48,282 nucleotides of DNA, taken from NCBI RefSeq assembly GCF_014712225.1, contig NZ_JACXBW010000025.1, positions 1 to 48,282 of the forward strand, written 5' to 3'. Under the pieces are notes generated by a model. The model worked only from the letters and a program-made list of their open reading frames with translations, was not told where the DNA came from and did no database searches. The translations under genes were made by a program, and so were the position numbers. Shown here piece after piece: positions 15,936 to 23,784 of the stretch. Position 1 is the first letter of the stretch; every line of letters starts with the position of its first letter. This DNA comes from Pseudarthrobacter sulfonivorans. Lineage in GTDB: Bacteria > Actinomycetota > Actinomycetes > Actinomycetales > Micrococcaceae.

Positions 15936-16765
15936 TTGGCTGCTCCCCGCGATTCAGTCCAGGTGATGAGGCTCCGCAGCAGTTCGGCAACGTGGGCCGG
16001 TGCCTCCGCGGGGGCCAGGTGCGCCACACCTTCCAGGGAAACGGCGTTCGCCGTGCCTCCCCCGGCGGTGATGCCGGCAGCGATTTCTTCCGCGAACGAC
16101 GGCGGCACAACAGTATCGGCCACCCCCGCCACAGCCTGGGTGGGGACCGAGATGCTGCCGAGCTCGGCGCGCACATCGTAGGCTGCCAAAGCTTCACAGC
16201 AGAACGCGTAGCTGAAGCGGTCGGCGTCGCGCAGGGAGTGCAGGAGCCGGCTGCTCAGCTCGGGCTCGCGGTCCATGAATCCCGGTGCGAACCAGCGTTC
16301 CGCCGAGCCCTGGATGACCACGGGCGTGCCCTGGCCGCGCACCAGTTCCGCGCGCTCCAGCCAGCCTTCCGGGGTGCCGATTTTGGCGCCGGAGCACTGC
16401 ACGGAGAGGCTCTTGAGGCGTTCGCCGTGCTTGATGCCAAGCTGCAGGCCGGTGGCCCCGCCGAGCGAGACACCGGCGTAGTGGAAGGACTCGCCGGGGG
16501 CGATCGAGTCCACCAGATCCACCACCGAATCCGCCAGGCCGGCGACGTCGAAGGTCTCGGCGGCCTTCGGCGACACGCCGTGGCCGGGCAGGTCCCAGGC
16601 CACTACGTCGTACTCATTGGCCAGCAGCGCCGCCGTACCGCTCCACAGGGCAGCTGAGGAGGTGCCCAGGGAGGGACCCACTACGAGGAGCGGGCGTTCG
16701 CCGAGGGCTCGTTGGGGCGAAAGCAGAACTGCCTTCAGGGTTGGTTTAGCCACGGTTGGCTCCAT
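15932..16765 (-). CDS. pcaD: 3-oxoadipate enol-lactonase
   Basis: Alpha/beta hydrolase opening beta-ketoadipate enol-lactone to beta-ketoadipate. 277 residues with the oxyanion region 'VVGPSLGTS', 'AWDLPGHGVS', nucleophile Ser100 in 'AGVSLGGATGL', an acid residue in 'GVADTVVPP' and a C-terminal His in 'GVAHLAPAEAP'. Its start lies 20 bases inside the end of pcaB, and its stop overlaps pcaC by four bases. Confidence 0.94.
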   Translation of the reverse strand: MEPTVAKPTLKAVLLSPQRALGERPLLVVGPSLGTSSAALWSGTAALLANEYDVVAWDLPGHGVSPKAAETFDVAGLADSVVDLVDSIAPGESFHYAGVSLGGATGLQLGIKHGERLKSLSVQCSGAKIGTPEGWLERAELVRGQGTPVVIQGSAERWFAPGFMDREPELSSRLLHSLRDADRFSYAFCCEALAAYDVRAELGSISVPTQAVAGVADTVVPPSFAEEIAAGITAGGGTANAVSLEGVAHLAPAEAPAHVAELLRSLITWTESRGAAK

Positions 16766-18248
16766 TCCGGTCGGGGGTTACTGATGACGCCGGGTCGGCA
16801 GACACGGCAAGGGCTGGGGCGAAGTCAGGGAACTCGGCCAGGATGCGCCGGGAGATCTCGGATGCCTGGCCGAGGTAGCTCGCGGGGTCAAGAAGTTCAT
16901 CGAGGCGCAGATCGGTGAGCGCGCCCGCGGGAACGGCCTCGCGGAGCAGCCGCCGGTAGGTCGGACCCTGCTCCGCAGCAGGCGCGGCAAGGGTCATGTC
17001 CACCACGTCCTGCAGCTGCTCCTTGCCCGTGCGGCCGGCCTTCTCCGCCAGGAGCGGGGCGACGGCGGCGCCCACCCCTTCGGCCAGGAGCAACGGTCCG
17101 GCCAGTTCGAGGTTGCGGCGCAGGGCAACCGGAAAAACCTGGAGGCCTTCGGCCAGTTCGCGGAGGTGGCCGACCGCTCCCAAAGCCAGTCGAAGAAGCT
17201 GCCGGAGTGCCGGCCATTCGGTGTGCCAGGCGGCGTCCGGGCGTTCGTCGTTGAAGTTGGCGGTGGCCAGGTGCAGTTGGGCCAGAAGCTGCGGAGCCTG
17301 GAGGGCGGCGCTGCGGATCAGGACGGACAGCACCGGGTTCTGCTTCTGCGGCATTGCGGAGGATACGCCGCGGCCCGCAGCGCGCGGTTCGGCGAGCTCG
17401 GCTACTTCGGGCCGGCTCATAAAGAGGACGTCCGTGGCGATCTTGCCCGCGGCGCCGAGCACGGCGGCCAACGCATTGCCGAGGGCCGTAACTGCCAGCC
17501 GGTTCGTGTGCCAGGGTGCGGGGGCAGTGGCCAGGCCAAGCTGTCTGGCCAGGGAATCGGCCAGGGTGAAAGGGGTGGCGGATGCGCCGGCGGTCAGCAC
17601 GGTTCCGGCCGCCAAGGTTCCGGCGGCCCCGCCGAACTGCACCGGGAACGTGGCGCTCTCCAGCTGTCGGCCTGCGGCGGCCACGCCGTGGAACCACTGC
17701 GCCGCCCGCAGCCCGAACGTAAACGGGAGGGAGTGCTGGGTCAGGCTCCTGCCCACGCCCAGCGTGTCCGCATGCTGTTCCGCCAGGGCGGCAAGCGCCG
17801 CCGTCGTGGTTTTCAGGTCGCCGAGGAGCGCCTTCACAGTGTTCCGCGCCATCAGCATCAGTGCCGTATCAAGAACGTCCTGGCTGGTCAGCGAGGTGTG
17901 GACGGCCTCCCCGGCGCCGATGCCGGCCGCATCCAGCGCCGAAACCTGCTTCCGCAGGTCAGCCAGCAAGGGGATAACAGGGTTGCCGCCGCCCTGGGCC
18001 CGGAGTGCGATGTCTGCTGCGTCATAGCGGCCCGCTTCCGCGGCGGAAGCCACGACGGCGGCGGACCCGGCAGGTGCCAGCCCTGCCTTCTCCAGCACCG
18101 CGGCCCAGCCGGACTCGACGGCGAGGATCGCCGCGAGCACAGCCCTGTCGCCGGTCAGCGACGCCACCAGGGGCGACGCCGAGACGGGACTCAGCAGGCC
18201 GACGTCACCGTCGGCCGCGCTTGCGGACTCCAGGGCGGCGGCGCTCAC
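16746..18248 (-). CDS. pcaB: 3-carboxy-cis,cis-muconate cycloisomerase
   Basis: Cyclises beta-carboxymuconate to gamma-carboxymuconolactone. 500 residues of the fumarase/aspartase superfamily: 'HTSLTSQDVLDTALML' with the conserved TSQD at 121-124, 'SLTQHSLPFTFGLR' with the His region, and the superfamily signature SSAMPQKQNP at 296-305. Slightly longer than the usual 350-450 residues because of extended termini. The start overlaps the pcaG stop by four bases. Confidence 0.94.
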   Translation of the reverse strand: MSAAALESASAADGDVGLLSPVSASPLVASLTGDRAVLAAILAVESGWAAVLEKAGLAPAGSAAVVASAAEAGRYDAADIALRAQGGGNPVIPLLADLRKQVSALDAAGIGAGEAVHTSLTSQDVLDTALMLMARNTVKALLGDLKTTTAALAALAEQHADTLGVGRSLTQHSLPFTFGLRAAQWFHGVAAAGRQLESATFPVQFGGAAGTLAAGTVLTAGASATPFTLADSLARQLGLATAPAPWHTNRLAVTALGNALAAVLGAAGKIATDVLFMSRPEVAELAEPRAAGRGVSSAMPQKQNPVLSVLIRSAALQAPQLLAQLHLATANFNDERPDAAWHTEWPALRQLLRLALGAVGHLRELAEGLQVFPVALRRNLELAGPLLLAEGVGAAVAPLLAEKAGRTGKEQLQDVVDMTLAAPAAEQGPTYRRLLREAVPAGALTDLRLDELLDPASYLGQASEISRRILAEFPDFAPALAVSADPASSVTPDRNGANRG

Positions 18249-18820
18249 TGGAAGTCCAGGAAGACTGTCTCGCCCTCACCCTGCAAACGGATGTCCCACG
18301 TCAGTCCGCCATCGGGGTCGCGGCGGGCGATCAGCGTCTTCCGGCGTTCCGGGTCCAGCGAGCTGAGCAGCGGGTCCTTGGCGAGGGCTTCCTCGTTCTC
18401 GGGCAGGTAAACGCGGGTGAACAGCCGGTTCATCAGGCCGCGGGCGAAGACGGCCACGGAAATAAACGGTGCGGCTGCTGGTTTTCCGGGGACCTGTTCA
18501 GTGCGGCCCGGGTTCACGGTGGTGAAGGTGTACACGCCGGAGTTGCCCACGGCGGCACGGCCCCACCCGGTGAAGGTGTAGCCGTCGCGGACCAGGGAGC
18601 CTGTCCGCTGCACGATCCTGCCGTCGGCGTCGGGCTGCCAGATCTCCAGGATGGCGTCCGGGATCGCTTCGCCGGAGCCGTCGTACACGGTGCCCTGGAG
18701 GCGGATGGAGCCGGCCGAGCCGGGTGCCAGGAGTTCGTTGTCCTTCTCGTACGGCAGCGCGTAGCCGTAGAACGGGCCAACGGTCTGGCCGGGGGTGGCA
18801 ACAAGTTTGGTGGTGGTCAC
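18245..18820 (-). CDS. pcaG: Protocatechuate 3,4-dioxygenase alpha subunit
   Basis: Alpha chain of the ring-cleaving intradiol dioxygenase. 191 residues with 'TPGQTVGPFYGYALPY' at the N-terminus, 'DGSGEAIPDAILEIWQPDADGR', 'FTGWGRAAVG' and 'PFISVAVFARGLMNRLFTRVYLPE'. As in known alpha chains it lacks the full set of iron ligands, which the beta chain provides. One base separates it from the pcaH stop. Confidence 0.95.
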   Translation of the reverse strand: MTTTKLVATPGQTVGPFYGYALPYEKDNELLAPGSAGSIRLQGTVYDGSGEAIPDAILEIWQPDADGRIVQRTGSLVRDGYTFTGWGRAAVGNSGVYTFTTVNPGRTEQVPGKPAAAPFISVAVFARGLMNRLFTRVYLPENEEALAKDPLLSSLDPERRKTLIARRDPDGGLTWDIRLQGEGETVFLDFQ

Positions 18821-18821
18821 G

Positions 18822-19697
18822 TTATTCCTCGTCTCCTGCTGCGCCCAGCGCTTCGTTTTCAGTCCAGGTCCGCTTGGAACCGGTCAGGATGATGTCCCAG
18901 TTGTAGCCCAGGGCCCACTCGGGCTCGGTGAGGTCGTGGTCGTAATTGGCCACGAGGCGGTCGCGGGCGTCCTGGTCCACGATGGACTGGTAGATGGGGT
19001 CCAGCGGGAACAGCTGGTCGCCCGGGAAGTACATCTGGGTGACGATGCGCTGGGTGAACTCGGTGCCGAACATCGAGAAGTGGATGTGCGCGGGGCGCCA
19101 GGCGTTGAGGTGGTTCTTCCACGGGTAGGCGCCGGGCTTGATGGTGGTGAATTTGTAGGAGCCGTCCGGGCCGGTGATGCAGCGGCCCACGCCGGTGAAG
19201 TTGGGATCCAGCGGCGCCGGGTGCTGATCGCGCTTGTGGATGTAGCGGCCGGATGAATTGGCCTGCCAGATCTCCACAAGCTGGCCCGCCACGGGGCGGC
19301 CGTCGCCGTCCAGGACCTTGCCGGCCACGATGATCCGCTCGCCCTGGGGTTCGCCGTTGTGCTGGATGGTCAGGTCCGCTTCGAGCGCGTGCACGTCCTG
19401 GTGCCCGAAAGCCGGCGAGTACAGCTCGATGGTCTCCGGGTCCGCATGGTGAAGGCTCTTGGTGGGGTGGCGGAGGATGCTGCTGCGGTAGGGGGCATAG
19501 TCCAGCCGGGGCTGGGTTTCGGCCGCGGCGCCGTCCTTGAGGGCCCGGGCGTAGGCCTCACCCAGGGAGTTGATCTCGGCACTGAGATCGGCCTGGGTTT
19601 CGATGGCGCGGTCCAGGGGGAGGTGCGCGGCGTGGGGTTCGGCGGCCGGTACGAGCTCGTCGGTCTCAGGCTGTTTAGTGCTGATGTCTTGCGGCAC
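18822..19697 (-). CDS. pcaH: Protocatechuate 3,4-dioxygenase beta subunit
   Basis: Catalytic chain that binds the ferric ion and opens the protocatechuate ring to beta-carboxy-cis,cis-muconate. The expected Tyr ligand is in 'SGRYIHKRDQHPAPL', a second Tyr in 'PGAYPWKNHLNAWRPAHIHFS', and the two His ligands in that same HIHFS segment. At 291 residues it is about 50 longer than the Pseudomonas chain; the extra part is an N-terminal acidic stretch. It heads the pcaHGBDC run, 59 bp after qsuB; a GAAAGGAGCC ribosome site precedes its ATG. Confidence 0.96.
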   Translation of the reverse strand: MPQDISTKQPETDELVPAAEPHAAHLPLDRAIETQADLSAEINSLGEAYARALKDGAAAETQPRLDYAPYRSSILRHPTKSLHHADPETIELYSPAFGHQDVHALEADLTIQHNGEPQGERIIVAGKVLDGDGRPVAGQLVEIWQANSSGRYIHKRDQHPAPLDPNFTGVGRCITGPDGSYKFTTIKPGAYPWKNHLNAWRPAHIHFSMFGTEFTQRIVTQMYFPGDQLFPLDPIYQSIVDQDARDRLVANYDHDLTEPEWALGYNWDIILTGSKRTWTENEALGAAGDEE

Positions 19698-19756
19698 GGC
19701 TGGCTCCTTTCGTGGTTGCTTTGGTGGTTTGGCTTTGTTCAGGTCGGGTTTGTTTC

Positions 19757-21721
19757 TTAGCGGCGGTGCAGGAGGTCGTACTGGACTGCGTGCCGGACCG
19801 GGGCGTTGGGCGCCCCGTAGCCGTCGTAGTTGCCGCGGCGCTCCACCATTTCGAAGAACACGCTGCCCACGGTGGCGGTGTAGAAGTGCAGGAATTCGCC
19901 GTCGTCATCCCTGTCGTAGAGGAGGTTCAGCTCCTGCAGCGTGGCCAGGAACTCCGGTGCCAGGCCGAACCGGGCATCCAGGTCCTCATAGTAGTTCGCC
20001 GGGATCTCCAGGAACTCCAGTCCGCGCGCTTTGCAGTCCCGGGCGGTGGCCACCAGGTCATCCACGGCGAAGGCAATGTGTTCCTGGTATGTTTTCCGCT
20101 GCCCGCAGCGTCCGCCGTCGGAATCGGCAGCGTCGCCAGAGGCACCATCCTGCTGGATGAGCGGCGCCAGGTTGAGCACCAGGCGCACGGAGCGGTCCTC
20201 GGTGACCATCACCTGCGAGCGGACCAGACCGGTGGGGCTGGGCACCTCCGCGAAGGGCTGGGGCGCCAGGGCCAAGGCGCTGGTGTAGAAGAGGACGGCC
20301 TCGTCAAAGTGCTGCCAGGGCTGGGCCAGGTTGACGTGGTCGATCACTGCACTCGCCGCGGCCTCGGGCACCTCCAGCCCTTCACCGAACTCGCTCGTCC
20401 ACGCGGCGGTGCCGTCGGGACTGCCCTGGCAGAGGAAGATCTCGGTGGAGTCCGGCGCGGCGAAGCCCTGGAACACTTCCTCGTTGGCCTGGCTCTTGCG
20501 CGGAACGGCGGGGGCCTTGAGCTGCCGGGCCCGGGCGGAGGCAATCACCGGGGAGTCGACGTCGAACCCCAACGCGGCGATGGCAGGTGAGGCGTCCGCG
20601 GCCTTGTCGGCGGCCGGCGATGCCTCGTTGACGATCACGCGGGCGTGGCCCATGGTCCACAGCTGCACGTCCTTGGTGCGGTGCCGGCCGTTGAACTCAA
20701 AGCCGAGCTGGCCCAGGACTGATTCCAGGCCCTTGGTGTCGGCGGCCTTGACCTCGGCAAAGTTGTAGCCTGCCGGTTCGGCCACCTGCGGGAGCGTTGC
20801 CAGTTCCATCGGATAACGACGGCGGGCGGGCGCCTGTGTGCCCGGCGCACCGGAATCGTTCCCGGCGCCGGCGCCCGCAGCGGCAAGAGCCGGCGCGTTC
20901 GCCGCCAGCCATTTGGCGCTCTGCTCCTCCAGCCAGATGAGCGAGCGCATGCCGTCAACGGACGTACGCTCCACGTCCGACTGGCGGAAGACGTCGTTGA
21001 AGATTTCCAGTGACACCGGACCGCTGTACCCGGCACGGACCACGTGGCCCATGAACTTGGCCAGCTCAAACTGGCCCTCGCCCGGAAACACCCGGTAATG
21101 CCGGCTCCACGAGAGCACGTCCATGGACAGCTTCGGGGCGTCCGCCACCTGGACGAAGAAGATCTTCTCTGCGGTGAAGGCTTCGATGGGGGCCGTGTCC
21201 CAGTTGCGGGAGAGGATGTGGAAGGAGTCCAGGCAGGTGCCCAGATTGGGGTGGTCCACGGCTTCCACCAGCCGGTGGGCGTGCTCGTAGTCGCTGACAT
21301 ACTTGCCCCAGGCCAAAGCTTCGTAGGCAACCTTGACGCCGTGGTCCCCGGCCAGCGCAGCTAGCCGGCCGAGCTGCTCAGCCCTGAGGTCGTCGCTGTC
21401 GATGCTGGCGGTGGCCACGTTGGAGCAGACCAGGATGGTGTCCATGCCCAGCCGTGCCATGAGCTTGAATTTGGCTTCGGCCCGGCGGAGGTTGGCGGCG
21501 AGGAGGTCCTCGGACACGCTGTCAAAGTCGCGGAACGGCTGGTAGAGGTCCAGGGTGAGGCCCAGGTCTGCCGCCATCTTTCGGACGTCCTCGGGCGTCA
21601 CAGGTGAGGTGACCAGGTCCTGCTCAAAGATTTCGATGCCGTCGAAGCCAGCGATGGCGCAGGCCTGCATCTTTTCCTTGAGCGTGCCGGAGAGGCAGAC
21701 TGTGGCGATTCCGGTGCGCAT
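19757..21721 (-). CDS. qsuB: 3-dehydroshikimate dehydratase fused to an HPPD-like domain
   Basis: Converts 3-dehydroshikimate to protocatechuate, the entry step from shikimate and quinate. 654 residues. The N-terminal half (about 1-285) is a xylose-isomerase-like TIM barrel (start 'MRTGIATVCLSGTLKEKM', metal-ligand candidates in 'EIFEQD', 'CLDSFH' and 'LEIFND'). The C-terminal half (about 310-654) is a vicinal-oxygen-chelate fold like 4-hydroxyphenylpyruvate dioxygenase, keeping the metal triad (His in 'DHVNLA', His in 'QEHIAFAV', Glu in 'FFEMVERRG'). The two halves are joined by an Ala/Gly-rich linker. ATG 21721 shares one base with the upstream stop. The frame extends to 21997, but the upstream part overlaps qsuD and is rejected. 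Confidence 0.93.
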   Translation of the reverse strand: MRTGIATVCLSGTLKEKMQACAIAGFDGIEIFEQDLVTSPVTPEDVRKMAADLGLTLDLYQPFRDFDSVSEDLLAANLRRAEAKFKLMARLGMDTILVCSNVATASIDSDDLRAEQLGRLAALAGDHGVKVAYEALAWGKYVSDYEHAHRLVEAVDHPNLGTCLDSFHILSRNWDTAPIEAFTAEKIFFVQVADAPKLSMDVLSWSRHYRVFPGEGQFELAKFMGHVVRAGYSGPVSLEIFNDVFRQSDVERTSVDGMRSLIWLEEQSAKWLAANAPALAAAGAGAGNDSGAPGTQAPARRRYPMELATLPQVAEPAGYNFAEVKAADTKGLESVLGQLGFEFNGRHRTKDVQLWTMGHARVIVNEASPAADKAADASPAIAALGFDVDSPVIASARARQLKAPAVPRKSQANEEVFQGFAAPDSTEIFLCQGSPDGTAAWTSEFGEGLEVPEAAASAVIDHVNLAQPWQHFDEAVLFYTSALALAPQPFAEVPSPTGLVRSQVMVTEDRSVRLVLNLAPLIQQDGASGDAADSDGGRCGQRKTYQEHIAFAVDDLVATARDCKARGLEFLEIPANYYEDLDARFGLAPEFLATLQELNLLYDRDDDGEFLHFYTATVGSVFFEMVERRGNYDGYGAPNAPVRHAVQYDLLHRR

Positions 21722-22602
21722 CAGGCAGCCACCTCTTCCTGGGCCACGAGCTCCAGGAAGTGGCCGCGCATGCGCTCCGCGTTGGCTTCCATTCCGGTGA
21801 AGATCCGGAAGGAGTCCGCCGCCTGGCCCACGGCCATGCGGCCGCCGTCCAGGACCTCGCAGCCCTTGGCGCGGGCACCCAGGACAAGCTCGGTCTCGAT
21901 GGGGCGGTAGACGATATCCGCCACCCAGTGCCGGGATTCGAGCAGGTCCAGGTCCAGCGGAACGCCCGGATGGGCGGCCATGCCCACCGGCGTGCAATGC
22001 ACCAGGCCGTCGGCCAGCGGCATCAGCTGCGGCAGCTCCGCCGTCGTACGCGGTGTGATGGTGCGGTCCGGGAAGAAGCCGCCCAGCTCTGCGGCACGTG
22101 CCTCACAACGGGCGGCGTCGGTGTCCACCAGGTCCAGGACCTTCACGCCGGCGGTGAGCAGGGCGTAGGCGACGGCGGACCCGGCGCCTCCTGCGCCGAG
22201 CTGGACCACGCGGTCCAGCCGCGCGCCCGGAAGCCCGGAAGCCAGGGCGGCGGCAAAGCCGGAGAAGTCAGTGTTGTGGCCGATGAAGCGGCCGTCCTCG
22301 ATCACCACGGTGTTGACGGCGCCGAGCCGGAGGGCGTCCGGCGAGACCTCGTCCAGGTGCTGGAGGACCAGCTGCTTGCAGGGATGGGTGATGTTCAGCC
22401 CGTTGAAACCGAGGCTGCGGGCGCTTTTGAGCAGATCCCCGACGGCGTCGCCGGACAGTCCGAGCTCCAGCAGGTCGATGGGGCGGTAGAGGTAGCGCAG
22501 GCCTTGGACATCGCCTTCGCGTTCGTGCATGGGAGGAGTGAGTGACGGCATAACGCCGTCGCCGACCAGTCCCACAAGGTAGGACTCAGTTCGATTGCTC
22601 AT
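21721..22602 (-). CDS. qsuD: Quinate/shikimate dehydrogenase (catabolic AroE family)
   Basis: Oxidises shikimate (or quinate) to the 3-dehydro compound for QsuB. 293 residues: catalytic Lys in 'GLNITHPCKQLVLQ', substrate Asp in 'GHNTDFSGFAAAL', dinucleotide loop 'LGAGGAGSAVAYAL'. After the second Rossmann strand it reads 'DLVDTD', an acidic residue where biosynthetic NADP-dependent AroE has a basic 'NRT' motif. This favours NAD+ and a degradative role. ATG 22602 follows AAAGGAG with 8-base spacing. First gene of the operon, with PcaR/PcaU-like motifs 90-130 bp upstream. Confidence 0.88.
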   Translation of the reverse strand: MSNRTESYLVGLVGDGVMPSLTPPMHEREGDVQGLRYLYRPIDLLELGLSGDAVGDLLKSARSLGFNGLNITHPCKQLVLQHLDEVSPDALRLGAVNTVVIEDGRFIGHNTDFSGFAAALASGLPGARLDRVVQLGAGGAGSAVAYALLTAGVKVLDLVDTDAARCEARAAELGGFFPDRTITPRTTAELPQLMPLADGLVHCTPVGMAAHPGVPLDLDLLESRHWVADIVYRPIETELVLGARAKGCEVLDGGRMAVGQAADSFRIFTGMEANAERMRGHFLELVAQEEVAA

Positions 22603-22693
22603 CCGGGCAGCTCCTTTGATACGGCACGTGACGGGCGGCGGCGCTCAAGGCGGACGCGGCGGGCCAGGTGATAGGGATTACAGTACAGTAGAT

Positions 22694-22729
22694 GTTCACT
22701 TATCGCACGCTTGTTCTACATGCGAACAA
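22694..22729. promoter_or_regulatory. PcaR/PcaU-like operator region upstream of qsuD
   Basis: GTTCACTTATCGCAC (22694-22708) matches 12 of 15 bases of the GTTCGATAATCGCAC box described for PcaR/PcaU-type regulators. Next to it is an inverted repeat TTGTTC-n7-GAACAA (22711-22729). Together they fill the gap between the regulator end and the qsuD start. The box comparison is from memory. Confidence 0.55.
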
Positions 22730-22742
22730 TTGCGCAGTTGCT

Positions 22743-23555
22743 TTACCGCTGCGGCAGCCGCGCGGCGAGTTCGGCGGCGGCATCCCGAAGCACCGGAACG
22801 TGCGCCAGCAGGGCCTCCATGCTGAGCCGGAACACGGGGACAGCCGTGGCCAGCGAGGCGAAGGCGTGACCCTGGGAGTTGAGCAGCGGCACGGCCACCG
22901 CGCGCATCCCGTTCTCGTTTTCCTCATCCATCACGGCATAACCCTGGCGCCGGACCAGGTCCATTTCGGCGCGGAAGACGGCACGGTCCGTGATGGTGTG
23001 CCCGGTGAGCGGTTCCAGTTCCAGTTCCTCGATCAGGGCTTCCCGCTCCGCATCCTCGGCAAACGCCACCAGGGCCTTGCCCACCGCGGTGGCGTGCAGG
23101 GCGCCCAGATGCCCGGGGTCGCTCGTGACGCGGAACATCTGCGGACCGTCCACTTTGTTGACCGTCAGGTGATGGTGCCCGTCACGGACGCTGAGGATGG
23201 TGGCCTCCCCCGTCTGCTCGGTCACGCGGCGAAGGACCGGCATGGCCGCGCCGGCGAAGCCGTGATGCTGTGACACCCGTTGGCCGAGCTGGAAGATGCG
23301 CAGGCCCAGGTGGTAGCGGCGGCCGTCCGGCTCGTAGTCCACAAAGCCGTCCCGCGTCAGGGAGCCCAGCAGGCGGTAGGTGGTGCTGAAGGGAAGCTCG
23401 GCGCGGCGGGAGATCTCGGCGGCACTGGCACCGCGGGGCTCATCCCCCAGGAGGACCAGCAGGCCCAGGGCCTTGCCCACCATGTCGGTGCGGTCGCCCT
23501 TGGGTTTTAGTTCGGCGGCAACGTCATCGTCCGCTGTGGTTTGGTTCACACTCAT
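22743..23555 (-). CDS. IclR-family regulator at the head of the shikimate/pca operon
   Basis: 270 residues. The winged helix-turn-helix is at about 25-85 ('AEISRRAELPFSTTYRLLGSL'), followed by the IclR effector domain with 'GALHATAVGKALVAFAE' and a C-terminal 'AVPLLNSQGHAFASLATAVP'. The ATG at 23555 follows AAAGG. It is transcribed leftward toward qsuD, with its end about 140 bp from the qsuD start, and is divergent from the MFS transporter. It belongs to a different IclR branch from PcaR at 11918. A likely ligand is shikimate, quinate or dehydroshikimate, but this is inferred from position. Confidence 0.87.
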   Translation of the reverse strand: MSVNQTTADDDVAAELKPKGDRTDMVGKALGLLVLLGDEPRGASAAEISRRAELPFSTTYRLLGSLTRDGFVDYEPDGRRYHLGLRIFQLGQRVSQHHGFAGAAMPVLRRVTEQTGEATILSVRDGHHHLTVNKVDGPQMFRVTSDPGHLGALHATAVGKALVAFAEDAEREALIEELELEPLTGHTITDRAVFRAEMDLVRRQGYAVMDEENENGMRAVAVPLLNSQGHAFASLATAVPVFRLSMEALLAHVPVLRDAAAELAARLPQR

Positions 23556-23607
23556 ACCTTTGATGTTGCCACATCGTGGGAACTATTTCTAGATGGTGAT
23601 TATTTTC

Positions 23608-23650
23608 TTGACAAGTGACTGTGCTCACAGCCATCATTGCTATATCGCAC
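23608..23650 (+). promoter_or_regulatory. Promoter and operator region of the MFS transporter
   Basis: TTGACA at 23608-23613, then CATCAT at 23632-23637 after 18 bases, is a plausible -35/-10 pair reading toward the transporter. The spacer contains the inverted repeat CTGTG-CT-CACAG (23619-23630). TATCGCAC (23643-23650) repeats the octamer found in the qsuD operator, pointing to common control. Confidence 0.45.
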
Positions 23651-23784
23651 AAGTAGCTCCCACCATGTGGCTACTGGTCCGGGTCTTTCCACGGACACCA
23701 GCCGCACCGCTCCGCCGCAACAGGCAGGTGCGGCTGCGCTTCCCAGATCCATCCGCGACAACGTCGTCACATCAAAGGAACACA

